Source: Parcubacteria group bacterium Athens0714_16
Lineage (GTDB): Bacteria; Patescibacteriota; Minisyncoccia; Phycocordibacterales; 21-14-all-36-13
Length of the DNA stretch: 34,052 bases
NCBI GenBank assembly: GCA_007376805.1
Contig: VMGX01000005.1
Location: forward strand, 1-34,052
Reading direction: 5' to 3'
In this document: in pieces, positions 6,819-15,054 of the stretch
Numbering within the stretch: the stretch's first letter is position 1
Layout: every line of letters starts with the position of its first letter
Made by a program: the position numbers and the translations under genes
The notes under the pieces: model-generated
Database searches by the model: none
What the model was told of the DNA's origin: nothing
Seen by the model: the letters and a program-made list of their open reading frames with translations, nothing else

Positions 6819-7424
6819 TTATTTAAAAATCTTTTTTATTACTTGATTATGAACCTCATCAATACTTTGTTCTCCGTTTATTTCATAAAATTTATAATTT
6901 GGATCTGTTTTAAAGTATTCAATTGTAGGCACAACTTCTTTTTCATACCAATCAAGTCGTCTCTCTATGTCTCCCTGAACTTTATCATCCAATCTTCCTC
7001 TTTCTTCTAATCTTTGTTTTGACCACCCGTGAGAAACATTTAGAAAAATAATATTCGTGCTCGTTCTTTCATAAAACCTAATTGCGGTATCAAAAACTTT
7101 TGCTTCTCTGAGCTTGCGTGGTGTCCCATCAACAACCAAATGTTCATCGTCTTTCAAATTTCCAATCAAAATGTCAGCCCAAACCCAAACCGCCAAAAAT
7201 TCCGGTTGTAGTTTTCCGTCTTCATAAAGTTGTTTAGAAAGTTTATTGGAATATTTATCTCCAGCCATAAAACTTCTAATTTTTTCTCCCGTCTCCAAAT
7301 AAAAAACACCCCTGCTTGGATCATTTTCTTTGAGATATTTAATTAAAAGTTCTGCCTGTGTTCCCTTGCCACAGCCAGATGGGCCTATAAATATAAATGT
7401 TTCTGATTTTGTTATATTTGTCAT
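6819..7424 (-). CDS. adk: Adenylate kinase family nucleotide kinase
   Basis: A 201-residue P-loop kinase with GPSGCGKGTQ at 14-23 and the DGTPRKLREA segment corresponding to the adenylate kinase DGFPR motif. LEERGRLDD marks the start of a short LID, with no Cys4 zinc site. The position between secY and map is that of adk. The sequence is divergent (DGTPR instead of DGFPR), so specificity for AMP is inferred from context. Confidence 0.85.
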   Translation of the reverse strand: MTNITKSETFIFIGPSGCGKGTQAELLIKYLKENDPSRGVFYLETGEKIRSFMAGDKYSNKLSKQLYEDGKLQPEFLAVWVWADILIGNLKDDEHLVVDGTPRKLREAKVFDTAIRFYERTSTNIIFLNVSHGWSKQRLEERGRLDDKVQGDIERRLDWYEKEVVPTIEYFKTDPNYKFYEINGEQSIDEVHNQVIKKIFK

Positions 7425-7455
7425 TGCCTATAATAATACGATATTTTAGGCCAAA

Positions 7456-7486
7456 ATCAAAATCCCAAGATGAAATCTCGGGATTT
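7456..7486 (-). terminator. Hairpin between secY and adk
   Basis: AAAATCCC(A/G)AGAT pairs with ATCTCGGGATTTT, a stem of about 12 bp. On the minus strand it is followed by GATTTTGG rather than a pure T run, so it may be a weak terminator or a processing site. Confidence 0.45.
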
Positions 7487-7556
7487 TGTTAAATTTTATT
7501 AAAAGATATTATCAATCAAAACTCTCATTAAGAGCTTTAAAAAAAATAATTACTTG

Positions 7557-7587
7557 TCCCGTAGTGAGCTTTGCTCTACTACTGGGA
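7557..7587. repeat. TCCCGTAGTGAGC hairpin element
   Basis: TCCCGTAGTGAGC and GCTCTACTACTGGGA form a bulged stem around TTT. The flanks TTACTTG and TGGAT are shared with the hairpin at 8922-8953, so both belong to one intergenic family on either side of secY. Confidence 0.55.
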
Positions 7588-7618
7588 TGGATTTAAAACC
7601 TCTCCCAGAGCTTTTTCA

Positions 7619-8890
7619 TTAATATTCTCTCATGGCAACTTGTGCATCTACTTTCTTAATGAGGTCTATAACAACTGAAACAACAATTAGAAGAGCCGTA
7701 CCGCCTATCGCAAGAGATGCTATACCTGTGATTGATTTCATTATGAGAGGAAGAATTGCAATTACTCCTAAGAACAAAGCACCAACAAAAGTTATTCTTG
7801 TAAGTATTTTTGAAATATGTTCGGATGTTGTTTTACCAGGTCTTATCCCCGGAACAAATGCCCCACTCTTTTGTAAGTTGGTTGCAATTGAATCTGGGTC
7901 AAATGTAATTGCTGTGTAAAAATATGTGAATAGAAAAACAAGAAGGAAATATAAAATTCCATAAAATACCTGATTTGTAAGTATTTTCAATATAAAACTA
8001 GAAACACTCACAATTGTTGCATTTTGAACATTCGCTAAAAAGCTAAATATCATTTGTGGGAAAAGAAGTATCGACAACGCAAATATTATTGGCATAACGC
8101 CGGCTTGATTTACCCTTAATGGGAGGTATGTAGATATACCACCATAAACCTTCATTCCTCTCACCCTCTTAGCATAGGTGACCGGTATTGGCCGTTCGGC
8201 CTCTGTTACGATAACCACACCGAGTATTACCAAAGCAGCTGCGACTAGAAAACCAAGATAAATTGGAATCTGTGACACATCAAATGTATATAAAAGCTGA
8301 CTTATTTGTGCTGGGAGTCCCGCAACAATACCAGCAAAAATTAATAAAGAAATACCATTACCTATTCCAAACTCCGTCATTAATTCACCAATCCACATTA
8401 ACAAAACTGAGCCCGCGGCTATCATTAAAATATTTGAAACTAAATCAAATGTGCCTAATTGTCCTATGATATTTTGTTTTTGTAAAAGTGTTAAAAAAGC
8501 AAAACCTTGTAATAACGCAAGAGGAAGTGTAAGTAAACGAGAATATTGTGTAAATTTCTTCTTTCCTGCCTCTCCTTCTTCGTGATATAAAGCTTTTAAT
8601 TTAGGAAACATTATTGTCAAAAGTTGCATTATTATTGAGCCCGTTATATATGGGCCAACACCCAACATTACCAATGACAAGTTAGACAAACCTCCTCCTG
8701 AAAAAATATTCAAAAGTCCTAAAAATTGATTTTGAGAAAAAAACTGTTCTAGATTAGATATATCAATACCTGGGATTGGGACAGATGCAAATGCTCTAAA
8801 AATAATAAATGCTACAAGTATAAATACTATTTTCTTTCTTAAAATTCTATCTTTAAAAACTTGTTTTGTTTTTTCTATGAATTTGTCCAT
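7619..8890 (-). CDS. secY: Protein translocase subunit SecY
   Basis: SecY is the channel of the Sec translocon in the inner membrane. The 423-residue protein starts in the typical way (LRKKIVFILVAFIIFR, then VPIPGID) and has about ten membrane segments. Landmarks are the plug region GGGLSNLSLVMLGVGPYI, GIGNGISLLIFAGI, AERPIPVTYAKRV in the cytoplasmic loop, LPLRVNQAGVMPIIFA, and DPDSIATNLQKSGAFVPGIRPG. It follows rplO across a 95-nt gap holding two hairpins. Length is normal. Confidence 0.97.
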   Translation of the reverse strand: MDKFIEKTKQVFKDRILRKKIVFILVAFIIFRAFASVPIPGIDISNLEQFFSQNQFLGLLNIFSGGGLSNLSLVMLGVGPYITGSIIMQLLTIMFPKLKALYHEEGEAGKKKFTQYSRLLTLPLALLQGFAFLTLLQKQNIIGQLGTFDLVSNILMIAAGSVLLMWIGELMTEFGIGNGISLLIFAGIVAGLPAQISQLLYTFDVSQIPIYLGFLVAAALVILGVVIVTEAERPIPVTYAKRVRGMKVYGGISTYLPLRVNQAGVMPIIFALSILLFPQMIFSFLANVQNATIVSVSSFILKILTNQVFYGILYFLLVFLFTYFYTAITFDPDSIATNLQKSGAFVPGIRPGKTTSEHISKILTRITFVGALFLGVIAILPLIMKSITGIASLAIGGTALLIVVSVVIDLIKKVDAQVAMREY

Positions 8891-8921
8891 TATAATAAAT
8901 TAAAAATTAAAAAAATTACTT

Positions 8922-8953
8922 GTCCCGTTAAATGCGAAGCATATTTAACTGGG
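8922..8953. repeat. Hairpin element upstream of secY
   Basis: TCCCGTTAAATGC pairs with GCATATTTAACTGGGA (bulged). Flanking words match the element at 7557. A second stem, ATGAAAAACTC/GAGTTTTTTCAT, follows at 8957-8984 over the end of rplO. The pair could tune secY expression. Confidence 0.5.
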
Positions 8954-8985
8954 ATGGATGAAAAACTCGTTAAGAGTTTTTTCAT

Positions 8986-9492
8986 TTATCTCTTCCTCTT
9001 GGATTTTTCTGGCTTCCCTTGTCTACGTAGGTGTGTCATTTTTTGATTTTTTATTTCTTGTCTTTTTACCTCCTTAATTTCACCTCCGGCTTTTTTTATT
9101 TTCTCTGCTGCTTTTTTTGAAACCAAACATCCTTCAACAACTATTTTTTTGGTTATTTCTCCCATTGATAATATTTTAACCCCAACAACACTTCCCTTTT
9201 TCAAATTCAAAATCTTTTTTGAAACAAGTATAGTTGGTGAAACCACTTCACCGGCAGAAAATTTTTTATCAATCAAATTAAGATTAATTACAACTGGTTT
9301 TGTTTGTATTGTATTAAAACTGTACCCTCTATTTTTAGGAAGTTTTTTTATCACGTCACGAATTGCCGGTCTTGGATTTCCTCTTGCCTTTTGTCCTTTG
9401 TGACCTGCGCCAGATGTTTTTCCTCTTTTACCACCACGTCCAACACGGATTTTTCTTCTTTCTGTATTTCTTTTTAATTCATGGAGTTGCAT
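8986..9492 (-). CDS. rplO: Ribosomal protein L15
   Basis: The N-terminal Gly/Arg-rich arm (RVGRGGKRGKTSGAGHKGQKAR) is diagnostic for L15. At 168 residues it is about 20 longer than usual because of a basic C-terminal tail ending KPEKSKRKR. Only 2 nt separate it from rpsE, so the rpmD (L30) gene that normally lies here is missing. Confidence 0.95.
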   Translation of the reverse strand: MQLHELKRNTERRKIRVGRGGKRGKTSGAGHKGQKARGNPRPAIRDVIKKLPKNRGYSFNTIQTKPVVINLNLIDKKFSAGEVVSPTILVSKKILNLKKGSVVGVKILSMGEITKKIVVEGCLVSKKAAEKIKKAGGEIKEVKRQEIKNQKMTHLRRQGKPEKSKRKR

Positions 9493-9494
9493 AT

Positions 9495-10118
9495 TTATTT
9501 TATTGTTTTTAGCGCCTTTATTGTTGCCTGTGCGATATTTAATTTATTTTTTGATCTAGAAAGTATTTTTGCAGTAATGTCTTTTATTCCGGCCATTTCT
9601 ACAACATCATGAACAGCACTTCCCGCTGAAACTCCTCTTCCGTGTGCTGGTCTCATTTCTATTATTGATGATGAGTATTTGGCTTTTATTTCACTTGATA
9701 TAGACATATTTTTATCCAAAATCACCTTTATCATATTCTTTTTTGCGTCTCTTATGGCTTTTTCAATTGCAAGAGACGTGTCTGTGGCCTTTCCTGTTCC
9801 AACACCAACTGAGCCTTTTTTGTCTCCGATAACAATTGCAACGCTAAAACTAAATCTTCTTCCCCCCGATACAACACGAGTAACTCTTCTTATGTTTAAA
9901 ATTTTCTGTTCGAATTCATTTTTTACTCTTTCCCTTCTAACAAATTTGCGAGGATTTTTTCTTAAAGAAGATCTCTGTCCGACATCTGCTCTTCTTGTGT
10001 CTTTTTTGTCAGCAACAGAAACAGAAACAGCGGGCTGAATATTATTTTCAACAGTTTCTCCTGCTTGCGCAGGCAATTCTATGTTTGTGTTCGATTCTTT
10101 TTTTACTTCTTCTTCCAT
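9495..10118 (-). CDS. rpsE: Ribosomal protein S5 with N-terminal extension
   Basis: The S5 core begins near residue 62 (EFEQKILNIRRVTRV), with the KGSVGVGTGKA loop and the GRGVSAGSAVHDVVEMAG segment of the C-domain; S5 takes part in decoding fidelity. The first 55 or so residues are an unstructured extension containing LPAQAGET at 15-22, which is encoded by a small CCTGC/GCAGG palindrome and reappears as LPVQTGKT in L23. At 207 residues the protein is some 40 longer than E. coli S5. Confidence 0.95.
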   Translation of the reverse strand: MEEEVKKESNTNIELPAQAGETVENNIQPAVSVSVADKKDTRRADVGQRSSLRKNPRKFVRRERVKNEFEQKILNIRRVTRVVSGGRRFSFSVAIVIGDKKGSVGVGTGKATDTSLAIEKAIRDAKKNMIKVILDKNMSISSEIKAKYSSSIIEMRPAHGRGVSAGSAVHDVVEMAGIKDITAKILSRSKNKLNIAQATIKALKTIK

Positions 10119-10129
10119 ATAAATTTATA

Positions 10130-10489
10130 TTAAAAAATTAATCCTCCTTCTCTTGCACTGTCAGCAATTGCCTTAATAACACCAGTATAAATATATCCAC
10201 CCCTATCAAACACGACTGTGGTTATTTTCTTTTCTATTGATTTCTTTGCTATATCATTTCCAACAGCCTTTGCCATAGCAATTTTACCTTTTTCTTTAAG
10301 TTTTAAATCTTTTGAAGAAGAATACGCCAATGTGTTTCCGTTTTCATCGTCTATAATTTGTGCGTAAACATAATAGTTTGATCTATATACAGAAAGTCTT
10401 GGACATTCTTTTGTACCCGAAACTCTCGCACGAATTCTTCTGTGTCTTTTTTCTCTATTTATTCTTTTTTCTTTTGATTTATCTAGCAT
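10130..10489 (-). CDS. rplR: Ribosomal protein L18
   Basis: A 119-residue 5S-rRNA-binding protein of normal length. It shows the basic start (KRINREKRHRRIRARVSGT), PRLSVYRSNYYVYAQIIDD and the C-terminal FDRGGYIYTGVIKAIADSAREGG signature. It lies between rplF and rpsE with gaps of 28 and 11 nt. Confidence 0.96.
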   Translation of the reverse strand: MLDKSKEKRINREKRHRRIRARVSGTKECPRLSVYRSNYYVYAQIIDDENGNTLAYSSSKDLKLKEKGKIAMAKAVGNDIAKKSIEKKITTVVFDRGGYIYTGVIKAIADSAREGGLIF

Positions 10490-10517
10490 ATCGTTTGATA
10501 TAAAATTTATTTAAAAC

Positions 10518-11051
10518 CTAAACTGATTTCTTGCCTTCTTTTCTCTTTATAATTTCGTCAAAATATCTTATTCCCTTTCCTTTGTATGGTTCCGGTTCTT
10601 TTCTTGATCTAATAACGGCAGTAAATTGTCCAACCGCTTCTTTATCAATCCCAGAAACTGTAATAATATTTTTTTCTATTAAAACATTTAGTCCGGCTGG
10701 AATTTTTATATTAACAGGATGTGAAAAACCAATGTTTAAAACAATTGTGCTTCCAGATAGGGTAGCCTTATAACCAATTCCCTCAATTATTAATTTCTTC
10801 TGAAACGGTGTATTTACACCATTTATCATATTCATAATATGGGAAGCATACGTACCCCATAAAGACATCGTCTCTATCGCTTCGTCTTTTGGAGAAAGAA
10901 TTACTTTTTTGTCTTTTATTTCAATTAAAATATTTGGTCTAAAATTTTTTGAAAGTTCTCCTTTTGGTCCTTTTACAACAACAGTACCATCTTTTATGGT
11001 TACTTCTGTTTTTTCTGGTATTTCAATTTGTTGTTTTCCTATTCGTGACAT
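10518..11051 (-). CDS. rplF: Ribosomal protein L6
   Basis: L6 sits near the sarcin-ricin loop. The 177 residues contain the start MSRIGKQQIEIPEK, the two repeated alpha/beta domains, and the C-terminal EPYKGKGIRY signature. Order rpsH-rplF-rplR is standard. Confidence 0.97.
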   Translation of the reverse strand: MSRIGKQQIEIPEKTEVTIKDGTVVVKGPKGELSKNFRPNILIEIKDKKVILSPKDEAIETMSLWGTYASHIMNMINGVNTPFQKKLIIEGIGYKATLSGSTIVLNIGFSHPVNIKIPAGLNVLIEKNIITVSGIDKEAVGQFTAVIRSRKEPEPYKGKGIRYFDEIIKRKEGKKSV

Positions 11052-11096
11052 GTTTATAAATTGTTTTATTGTTTTATTGTTTTTTTTGTTTTGAGA

Positions 11097-11489
11097 CTAC
11101 CAAATTTTAAATAACGCCTCGCCACCGACTCTTTCTTTCTTTGCTTCTTTGTCTGTTAAAATTCCTTTCGGAGTTGATAATATCAAAGAGCCCTTTCCTT
11201 GCTTTACTGGTTTAATATCATTAACTCCAAGATAAATTCTTCTAGATAATTTAGATATTCTCTGAACATCACTTATTTTTGATTTTTTGTTTTTATATAA
11301 AAGCTGAACATCAATTGTCTTGGTTGTTTTCTTTCCTTTTTTAGCAACTTCTCCAACAAATCCTGCTTTTGAAAGCGCCACTGCGATTGCATATTTCAAA
11401 TTTGAGTGTGGTATAGAAATTTCTTCTTTACCTACTAAAGTTGCGTTTTTTATTTTTATTATAAAATCTGATATTGGATCGTTTACCAT
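11097..11489 (-). CDS. rpsH: Ribosomal protein S8
   Basis: An early 16S-binding protein of 130 residues, with [16 protein letters not shown] at the N-terminus, [15 protein letters not shown] in the C-domain and the terminal GGEALFKIW. The start overlaps the end of rpsZ by 7 nt, suggesting translational coupling. Confidence 0.96.
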   Translation of the reverse strand: MVNDPISDFIIKIKNATLVGKEEISIPHSNLKYAIAVALSKAGFVGEVAKKGKKTTKTIDVQLLYKNKKSKISDVQRISKLSRRIYLGVNDIKPVKQGKGSLILSTPKGILTDKEAKKERVGGEALFKIW

Positions 11490-11668
11490 GATGATTTTTT
11501 TATTCCCGGGATTTTACCTTCGTTTGCTAATTCTCTAAAACAAATTCTACAAAGATCAAAATCTCTCATATAAGCTCTTTTTCTACCGCAACGAAAACAT
11601 CGTCTCACTACTCGTGATGCAAATTTTGGTTTCTTTTGACTTCTTGCTATAACTGATTTTTTTGCCAT
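11483..11668 (-). CDS. rpsZ: Ribosomal protein S14, zinc-binding type Z
   Basis: The 61-residue short form of S14 carries a zinc ribbon from C24, C27, C40 and C43 (CFRC ... CRIC) and ends KSSW. This is the zinc-containing paralogue rather than the long zinc-free form. An internal promoter and a roughly 105-nt leader precede it. Confidence 0.96.
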   Translation of the reverse strand: MAKKSVIARSQKKPKFASRVVRRCFRCGRKRAYMRDFDLCRICFRELANEGKIPGIKKSSW

Positions 11669-11777
11669 AAAATTAAGGAATGCTAATGACTATAATTTTT
11701 GAGCACCCCGCCTTGGCGTGGGTCGCCATAAATAACTTTTTCTGTAAACAAAAAAGGCATTTAAGCCCCTTAAGCCA
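11669..11777 (-). promoter_or_regulatory. Leader of the rpsZ-rpsH sub-operon
   Basis: A transcript from the promoter at 11784-11812 would begin with about 105 nt containing GGCTTAAGGGGCTTAAATGCC and a GGCG...CGCC-rich segment (11704-11726) that can fold. It is GC-richer than its flanks, so it may be an autoregulatory ribosomal leader. This is inference only. Confidence 0.4.
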
Positions 11778-11783
11778 GTGCGA

Positions 11784-11812
11784 ATATTAGCAATATAAAA
11801 CATCCTTGTCAA
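11784..11812 (-). promoter_or_regulatory. Internal promoter between rplE and rpsZ
   Basis: On the minus strand TTGACA (11807-11812) and TAATAT (11784-11789) have a 17-nt spacer. It gives the spc cluster a second start downstream of rplE. Confidence 0.75.
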
Positions 11813-11828
11813 CCAAATTAACTATATA

Positions 11829-12380
11829 TTATCTTGTTTTTTCCTCGGTCTTTTTAAAAGGAAAACCTATACATTCAAAGAATTTTATTGCTTCTTTCTT
11901 TGATTTAGCCGTTGTAACTATTGTCATAGAAAGACCAAAAACATCCTTCAACTCTTCGTCTGCGGTTTCTGGGAAAATTATATGTTCTCTAATACCAATT
12001 GTCATATTCCCCATTTCATCAAGACAATCTTTCGAAATACCCCTAAAATCTTTTGTTCTTGGCATCGCAATATCAATCAATTTATATAAAAAACTAAACA
12101 TTCTGTCTCCTCTTAGTGTAACTTGATATCCGACAACATCTCCCTGTCTAACTTTAAATGAAGCCACAGATTTTTTTGCGGGGCACGCAGATGGTTTTTG
12201 GCCAGTTATTTTAGTTAAACGATTTTCTATAAGTTTTATTTTGTCTTTGTCTTTCATAGAACCAACACCAGAGGTAACAATAACCTTCACAAAGTGTGGT
12301 GATTCAATCGAATTTGTATAACCAAATTCTTTTTTCATTAATCCAAAAACTTTTTTTTCTTTTTCTCTTATTGATTCCAT
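11829..12380 (-). CDS. rplE: Ribosomal protein L5
   Basis: A 5S-rRNA-binding protein of 183 residues. Typical parts are GVGSMKDKDKI, the LTKITGQKPSACPAKKSVASFKVRQGDVVGYQVTLRG block, and the C-terminal MTIVTTAKSKKEA. It lies in the standard place after rplX. Confidence 0.96.
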   Translation of the reverse strand: MESIREKEKKVFGLMKKEFGYTNSIESPHFVKVIVTSGVGSMKDKDKIKLIENRLTKITGQKPSACPAKKSVASFKVRQGDVVGYQVTLRGDRMFSFLYKLIDIAMPRTKDFRGISKDCLDEMGNMTIGIREHIIFPETADEELKDVFGLSMTIVTTAKSKKEAIKFFECIGFPFKKTEEKTR

Positions 12381-12394
12381 AATATATTCATTAA

Positions 12395-12425
12395 AATCAC
12401 TAAATCACTAAATCACTAAATCATA
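12395..12425. repeat. ATCACTAA short tandem repeats, copy 2
   Basis: Three to four head-to-tail copies of the octamer fill the rplX-rplE gap. Confidence 0.65.
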
Positions 12426-12426
12426 T

Positions 12427-12693
12427 TTATTTTTTGCTTACTTTTGCCTTCTTGGTCGGTGCTTTTGCTTCTTTTAATTCTAAGGATTTTACATTGGAAG
12501 CATTAATTGGCATCGGTTTTTCTATTATTCCACCACTTTTCCCTTGTCCTTTTGATTTTTGATGTTTTTTTACAATATTTATCCCATCAACAATAACTAA
12601 ATTACTTTTAGGAATAACTCTTAAAATCTTTCCGGTTTTACCCTTATCTTTACCTGTTATAACTTTCACATTTTGTCCTTTTTTTATGTGCAT
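12427..12693 (-). CDS. rplX: Ribosomal protein L24
   Basis: An assembly-initiating 50S protein. The KOW motif covers residues 1-30 ([20 protein letters not shown]), followed by [12 protein letters not shown] and the [10 protein letters not shown] strand. At 88 residues it is shorter than the usual 100-105, ending in a Lys/Ala tail. Its whole leader (12694-12843) resembles that of rplP. Confidence 0.95.
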   Translation of the reverse strand: MHIKKGQNVKVITGKDKGKTGKILRVIPKSNLVIVDGINIVKKHQKSKGQGKSGGIIEKPMPINASNVKSLELKEAKAPTKKAKVSKK

Positions 12694-12738
12694 GATTGAT
12701 TTTCTTATTAAACTTTAGTGGGGATTTTAAAAATCGTT

Positions 12739-12843
12739 ATCCAGCCCCACTTTTTTATAACAAATTTTAATCTTATTCTCAAATTTTATAAATTTTTTCT
12801 TATTAAATTTCATTTTACCTCTCCCAGAAAAGTGAAGCTGGAT
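12739..12843 (-). repeat. Leader element with terminal inverted repeats, copy 2 (upstream of rplX)
   Basis: ATCCAGCCCCACTT (12739-12752) pairs with AAGTGAAGCTGGAT (12830-12843) at 12 of 14 positions. The core is homologous to that of the copy upstream of rplP, and the similarity continues to both start codons (CATGATTGATTTTCTTAT). Confidence 0.7.
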
Positions 12844-12876
12844 TAAGAAAAATATATTCGCTCGCTCATTATTTTT

Positions 12877-13248
12877 CTAAACAATCTCTGGTGCTAAAGA
12901 TGCTATTTTTTGATATCCGCGCTCTGCAAGTTCTCTAGGAATTGGACCAAAAATTCTACCTGCTTTTGGGTCTTTTTTGTCTTTTTCAAGTATAACAACT
13001 GCGTTTTCATCAAAACGAATATATGTACCATCCTTTCTTCTTAGCGGTTGTTTTTGTCTAACAACAACTGCTTGAAAAACATCTTTCTTCTTTACTTCCT
13101 TCCTTGGTTCTGCGGATTGTATAGATAAAATAACAACATCACCTATTCTTGCATACTTTTTTCTTGTTCCACCAATAACCTTAAAGATACGTCCTATCTT
13201 CCCTCCTGAATTATCTGTTATTTTCACTAATGATCTTGGTTGAATCAT
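12877..13248 (-). CDS. rplN: Ribosomal protein L14
   Basis: A 123-residue protein of normal length with MIQPRSLVKITDNSGG, the basic KKKDVFQAVVVRQKQP stretch, and the C-terminal IFGPIPRELAERGYQKIASLAPE signature. It is 6 nt downstream of rpsQ. Confidence 0.97.
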   Translation of the reverse strand: MIQPRSLVKITDNSGGKIGRIFKVIGGTRKKYARIGDVVILSIQSAEPRKEVKKKDVFQAVVVRQKQPLRRKDGTYIRFDENAVVILEKDKKDPKAGRIFGPIPRELAERGYQKIASLAPEIV

Positions 13249-13254
13249 AAAATT

Positions 13255-13521
13255 TTATTTTATTTTTTCTTCGCTTGAATTTTTAATTACAACAAATGAT
13301 TTTGTTTTCGATATTGGTTTTGATTCTCTTATAACAACATTGTCACCAATTTTACATTTATTACCGAAATCATGCGCTTTAAATTTCTTGCTCTTTTTAA
13401 AATATTTTTCATATTTTGGATGTTTTACATATCTTTCAACCAAAACAACGACAGTGTCTTTCATTTTATCTGAAACAACTTTACCTTTTAAAATTTTGCT
13501 GTTATTAATTTTTTTCTCCAT
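13255..13521 (-). CDS. rpsQ: Ribosomal protein S17
   Basis: An OB-fold 16S-binding protein of 88 residues: LKGKVVSDKMKDTVVVLVER, HPKYEKYFKKSKKFKAHD, and IGDNVVIRESKPISKTKSF are canonical. It lies between rpmC and rplN. Confidence 0.96.
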   Translation of the reverse strand: MEKKINNSKILKGKVVSDKMKDTVVVLVERYVKHPKYEKYFKKSKKFKAHDFGNKCKIGDNVVIRESKPISKTKSFVVIKNSSEEKIK

Positions 13522-13554
13522 GTTAATTATATTTAAATGTTACGGGCACAAAAT

Positions 13555-13749
13555 CTAGTTTAGAGATTTTGAATTTCTTAAATTAACCTCCGTTAATACA
13601 CGTGCAATATCTTTTTTAATATTTCTTCCGTGTTTAACATCTCTAGTTTTACCTCCGGCACCAGAAAATCTGAATGCACTTAATGCTTCTCTTTTCTCAA
13701 TAAGCATTTTTTCTAATTCCGTATTATTTTTTTTATCCAATTCCAACAT
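13555..13749 (-). CDS. rpmC: Ribosomal protein L29
   Basis: A two-helix protein of 64 residues near the peptide exit tunnel. It shows LEKMLIEKREALSAFRF and the C-terminal VKHGRNIKKDIARVLTEVN motif. It is 4 nt downstream of rplP. Confidence 0.94.
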   Translation of the reverse strand: MLELDKKNNTELEKMLIEKREALSAFRFSGAGGKTRDVKHGRNIKKDIARVLTEVNLRNSKSLN

Positions 13750-13753
13750 AAAA

Positions 13754-14173
13754 TTATTCCCTGGTTATTATTTTTGTTTTAAGTGGTAATTTCTTACCAG
13801 CCTTTCTTAACGACTCCTTTGCTACCTCTTCGGTGACACCATCAATTTCAAATAAAATTCTTCCTGGTTTTACTTCAAATTCATAACCCTTTGGTTCACC
13901 TTTTCCCTTTCCCATACCTACCTCAGCCGCTTTTCTTGTATAAGGTCTGTCTGGGAATATTCTTGTCCAAACTCTTCCTGTCTTACCACTTGCTCTCTTA
14001 GCAACCCTTCTGGCTGCCTCTATTTGATTTGAATTTAATCTGTGTGCAGTCATGGCTTTCAAACCACAGAAACCAAAGGCAAGCGTTGTTCCTCGGTATT
14101 CAATACTCTTTTTGGCAGGATTTACTCTCTTTTTCTGCCATTTTCTGTGTTTTACTTTTTTGGGGAATAACAT
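13754..14173 (-). CDS. rplP: Ribosomal protein L16
   Basis: L16 organises the A-site region of 23S rRNA. The 139 residues include MLFPKKVKHRKWQK, ARRVAKRASGKTGRVWTRIFPD, and MGKGKGEPKGYEFEVKPGRILFE. The leader element at 14218-14322 lies upstream. Confidence 0.97.
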   Translation of the reverse strand: MLFPKKVKHRKWQKKRVNPAKKSIEYRGTTLAFGFCGLKAMTAHRLNSNQIEAARRVAKRASGKTGRVWTRIFPDRPYTRKAAEVGMGKGKGEPKGYEFEVKPGRILFEIDGVTEEVAKESLRKAGKKLPLKTKIITRE

Positions 14174-14217
14174 GATTGATTTTCTTATCGAGCTTTGGTG
14201 AGATTTAGAAAATCATC

Positions 14218-14322
14218 ATCCAGCTCCATTTTTTTATAATAAATTTTAATCTTTTTTTTAAATTTTATAAACTTTTTTTAATTAAATTTTGATTTACCTT
14301 CCCCAAAAAAGTGGGGCTGGAT
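14218..14322 (-). repeat. Leader element with terminal inverted repeats, copy 3 (upstream of rplP)
   Basis: The left end ATCCAGCTCCATTT (14218-14231) pairs with AAGTGGGGCTGGAT (14309-14322), with one A-C mismatch besides G-T-type differences. The core matches copy 2. Confidence 0.7.
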
Positions 14323-14337
14323 TCTCGGAAATAATAC

Positions 14338-15009
14338 TTATTCTATTCGTTTATCTCCAGAAAAAATATTTCCTTTATAAATCCAAACCTTTATCCCTAT
14401 AGCACCGTAGGGCAACTTCGCAGTGCCTTTTGCAAAATCTATATCTGCTCTAAATGTCTGTAACGGTATTCTGCCTTTCTTTATTTCTTCTTTTCTTGCC
14501 ATTTCAGAACCACCCAATCTACCAGAAAGTTTTATTCTCACGCCGAGAACGTCTCTATTCGCCATAACTTTTTCAATTGTTTGTTTTAAAACTTGTCTGA
14601 AAGGTAATCTTTTTTCTAATCCCTCTCTTGCCATTTGCAAAACAATACTTGCATCTGATTCTGGTGATTTTATTTCATCAATATCTATCTTTATCTCACC
14701 AGCAGTCATAAGATTGTTCTTTTTCACAAATGCGTCAATTTGATTTTTCAACTTCACAGCTCCGTCTCCACTTCTTCCAATAATAACTCCCGGACGAGAT
14801 GTTCTTATTATTATTTTTAAATATTTTTGATTTCTTTCTGTTTCTACAGAGCTGACATAATTATTCCTCAATATTTTTTCCAAATATTCACGAATAAGCA
14901 CGTCAGATTTAAGCATTTCACTATAATTGCTCTTAATACCAAACCATCTGGATTTCCATCCTCTTATTATTCCTAGTCTATGAATGTATGGGTGAACTAT
15001 ATGTGTCAT
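14338..15009 (-). CDS. rpsC: Ribosomal protein S3
   Basis: S3 lines the mRNA entry tunnel. Its 223 residues include MTHIVHPYIHRLGIIRGWKS, a type II KH domain with the GXXG loop in GVIIGRSGDGAVKLK, and RLGGSEMARKEEIKKGRIPLQT in the C-domain. It follows rplV by 45 nt. Confidence 0.97.
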   Translation of the reverse strand: MTHIVHPYIHRLGIIRGWKSRWFGIKSNYSEMLKSDVLIREYLEKILRNNYVSSVETERNQKYLKIIIRTSRPGVIIGRSGDGAVKLKNQIDAFVKKNNLMTAGEIKIDIDEIKSPESDASIVLQMAREGLEKRLPFRQVLKQTIEKVMANRDVLGVRIKLSGRLGGSEMARKEEIKKGRIPLQTFRADIDFAKGTAKLPYGAIGIKVWIYKGNIFSGDKRIE

Positions 15010-15054
15010 ATTTTTATCTTAAATCTCAAAATTAAAATCTCAAATCTTAAAAAA

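Noticed and set aside
12395-12425. CRISPR array
   Set aside because: The repeat unit is only 8 bp, head-to-tail without spacers.
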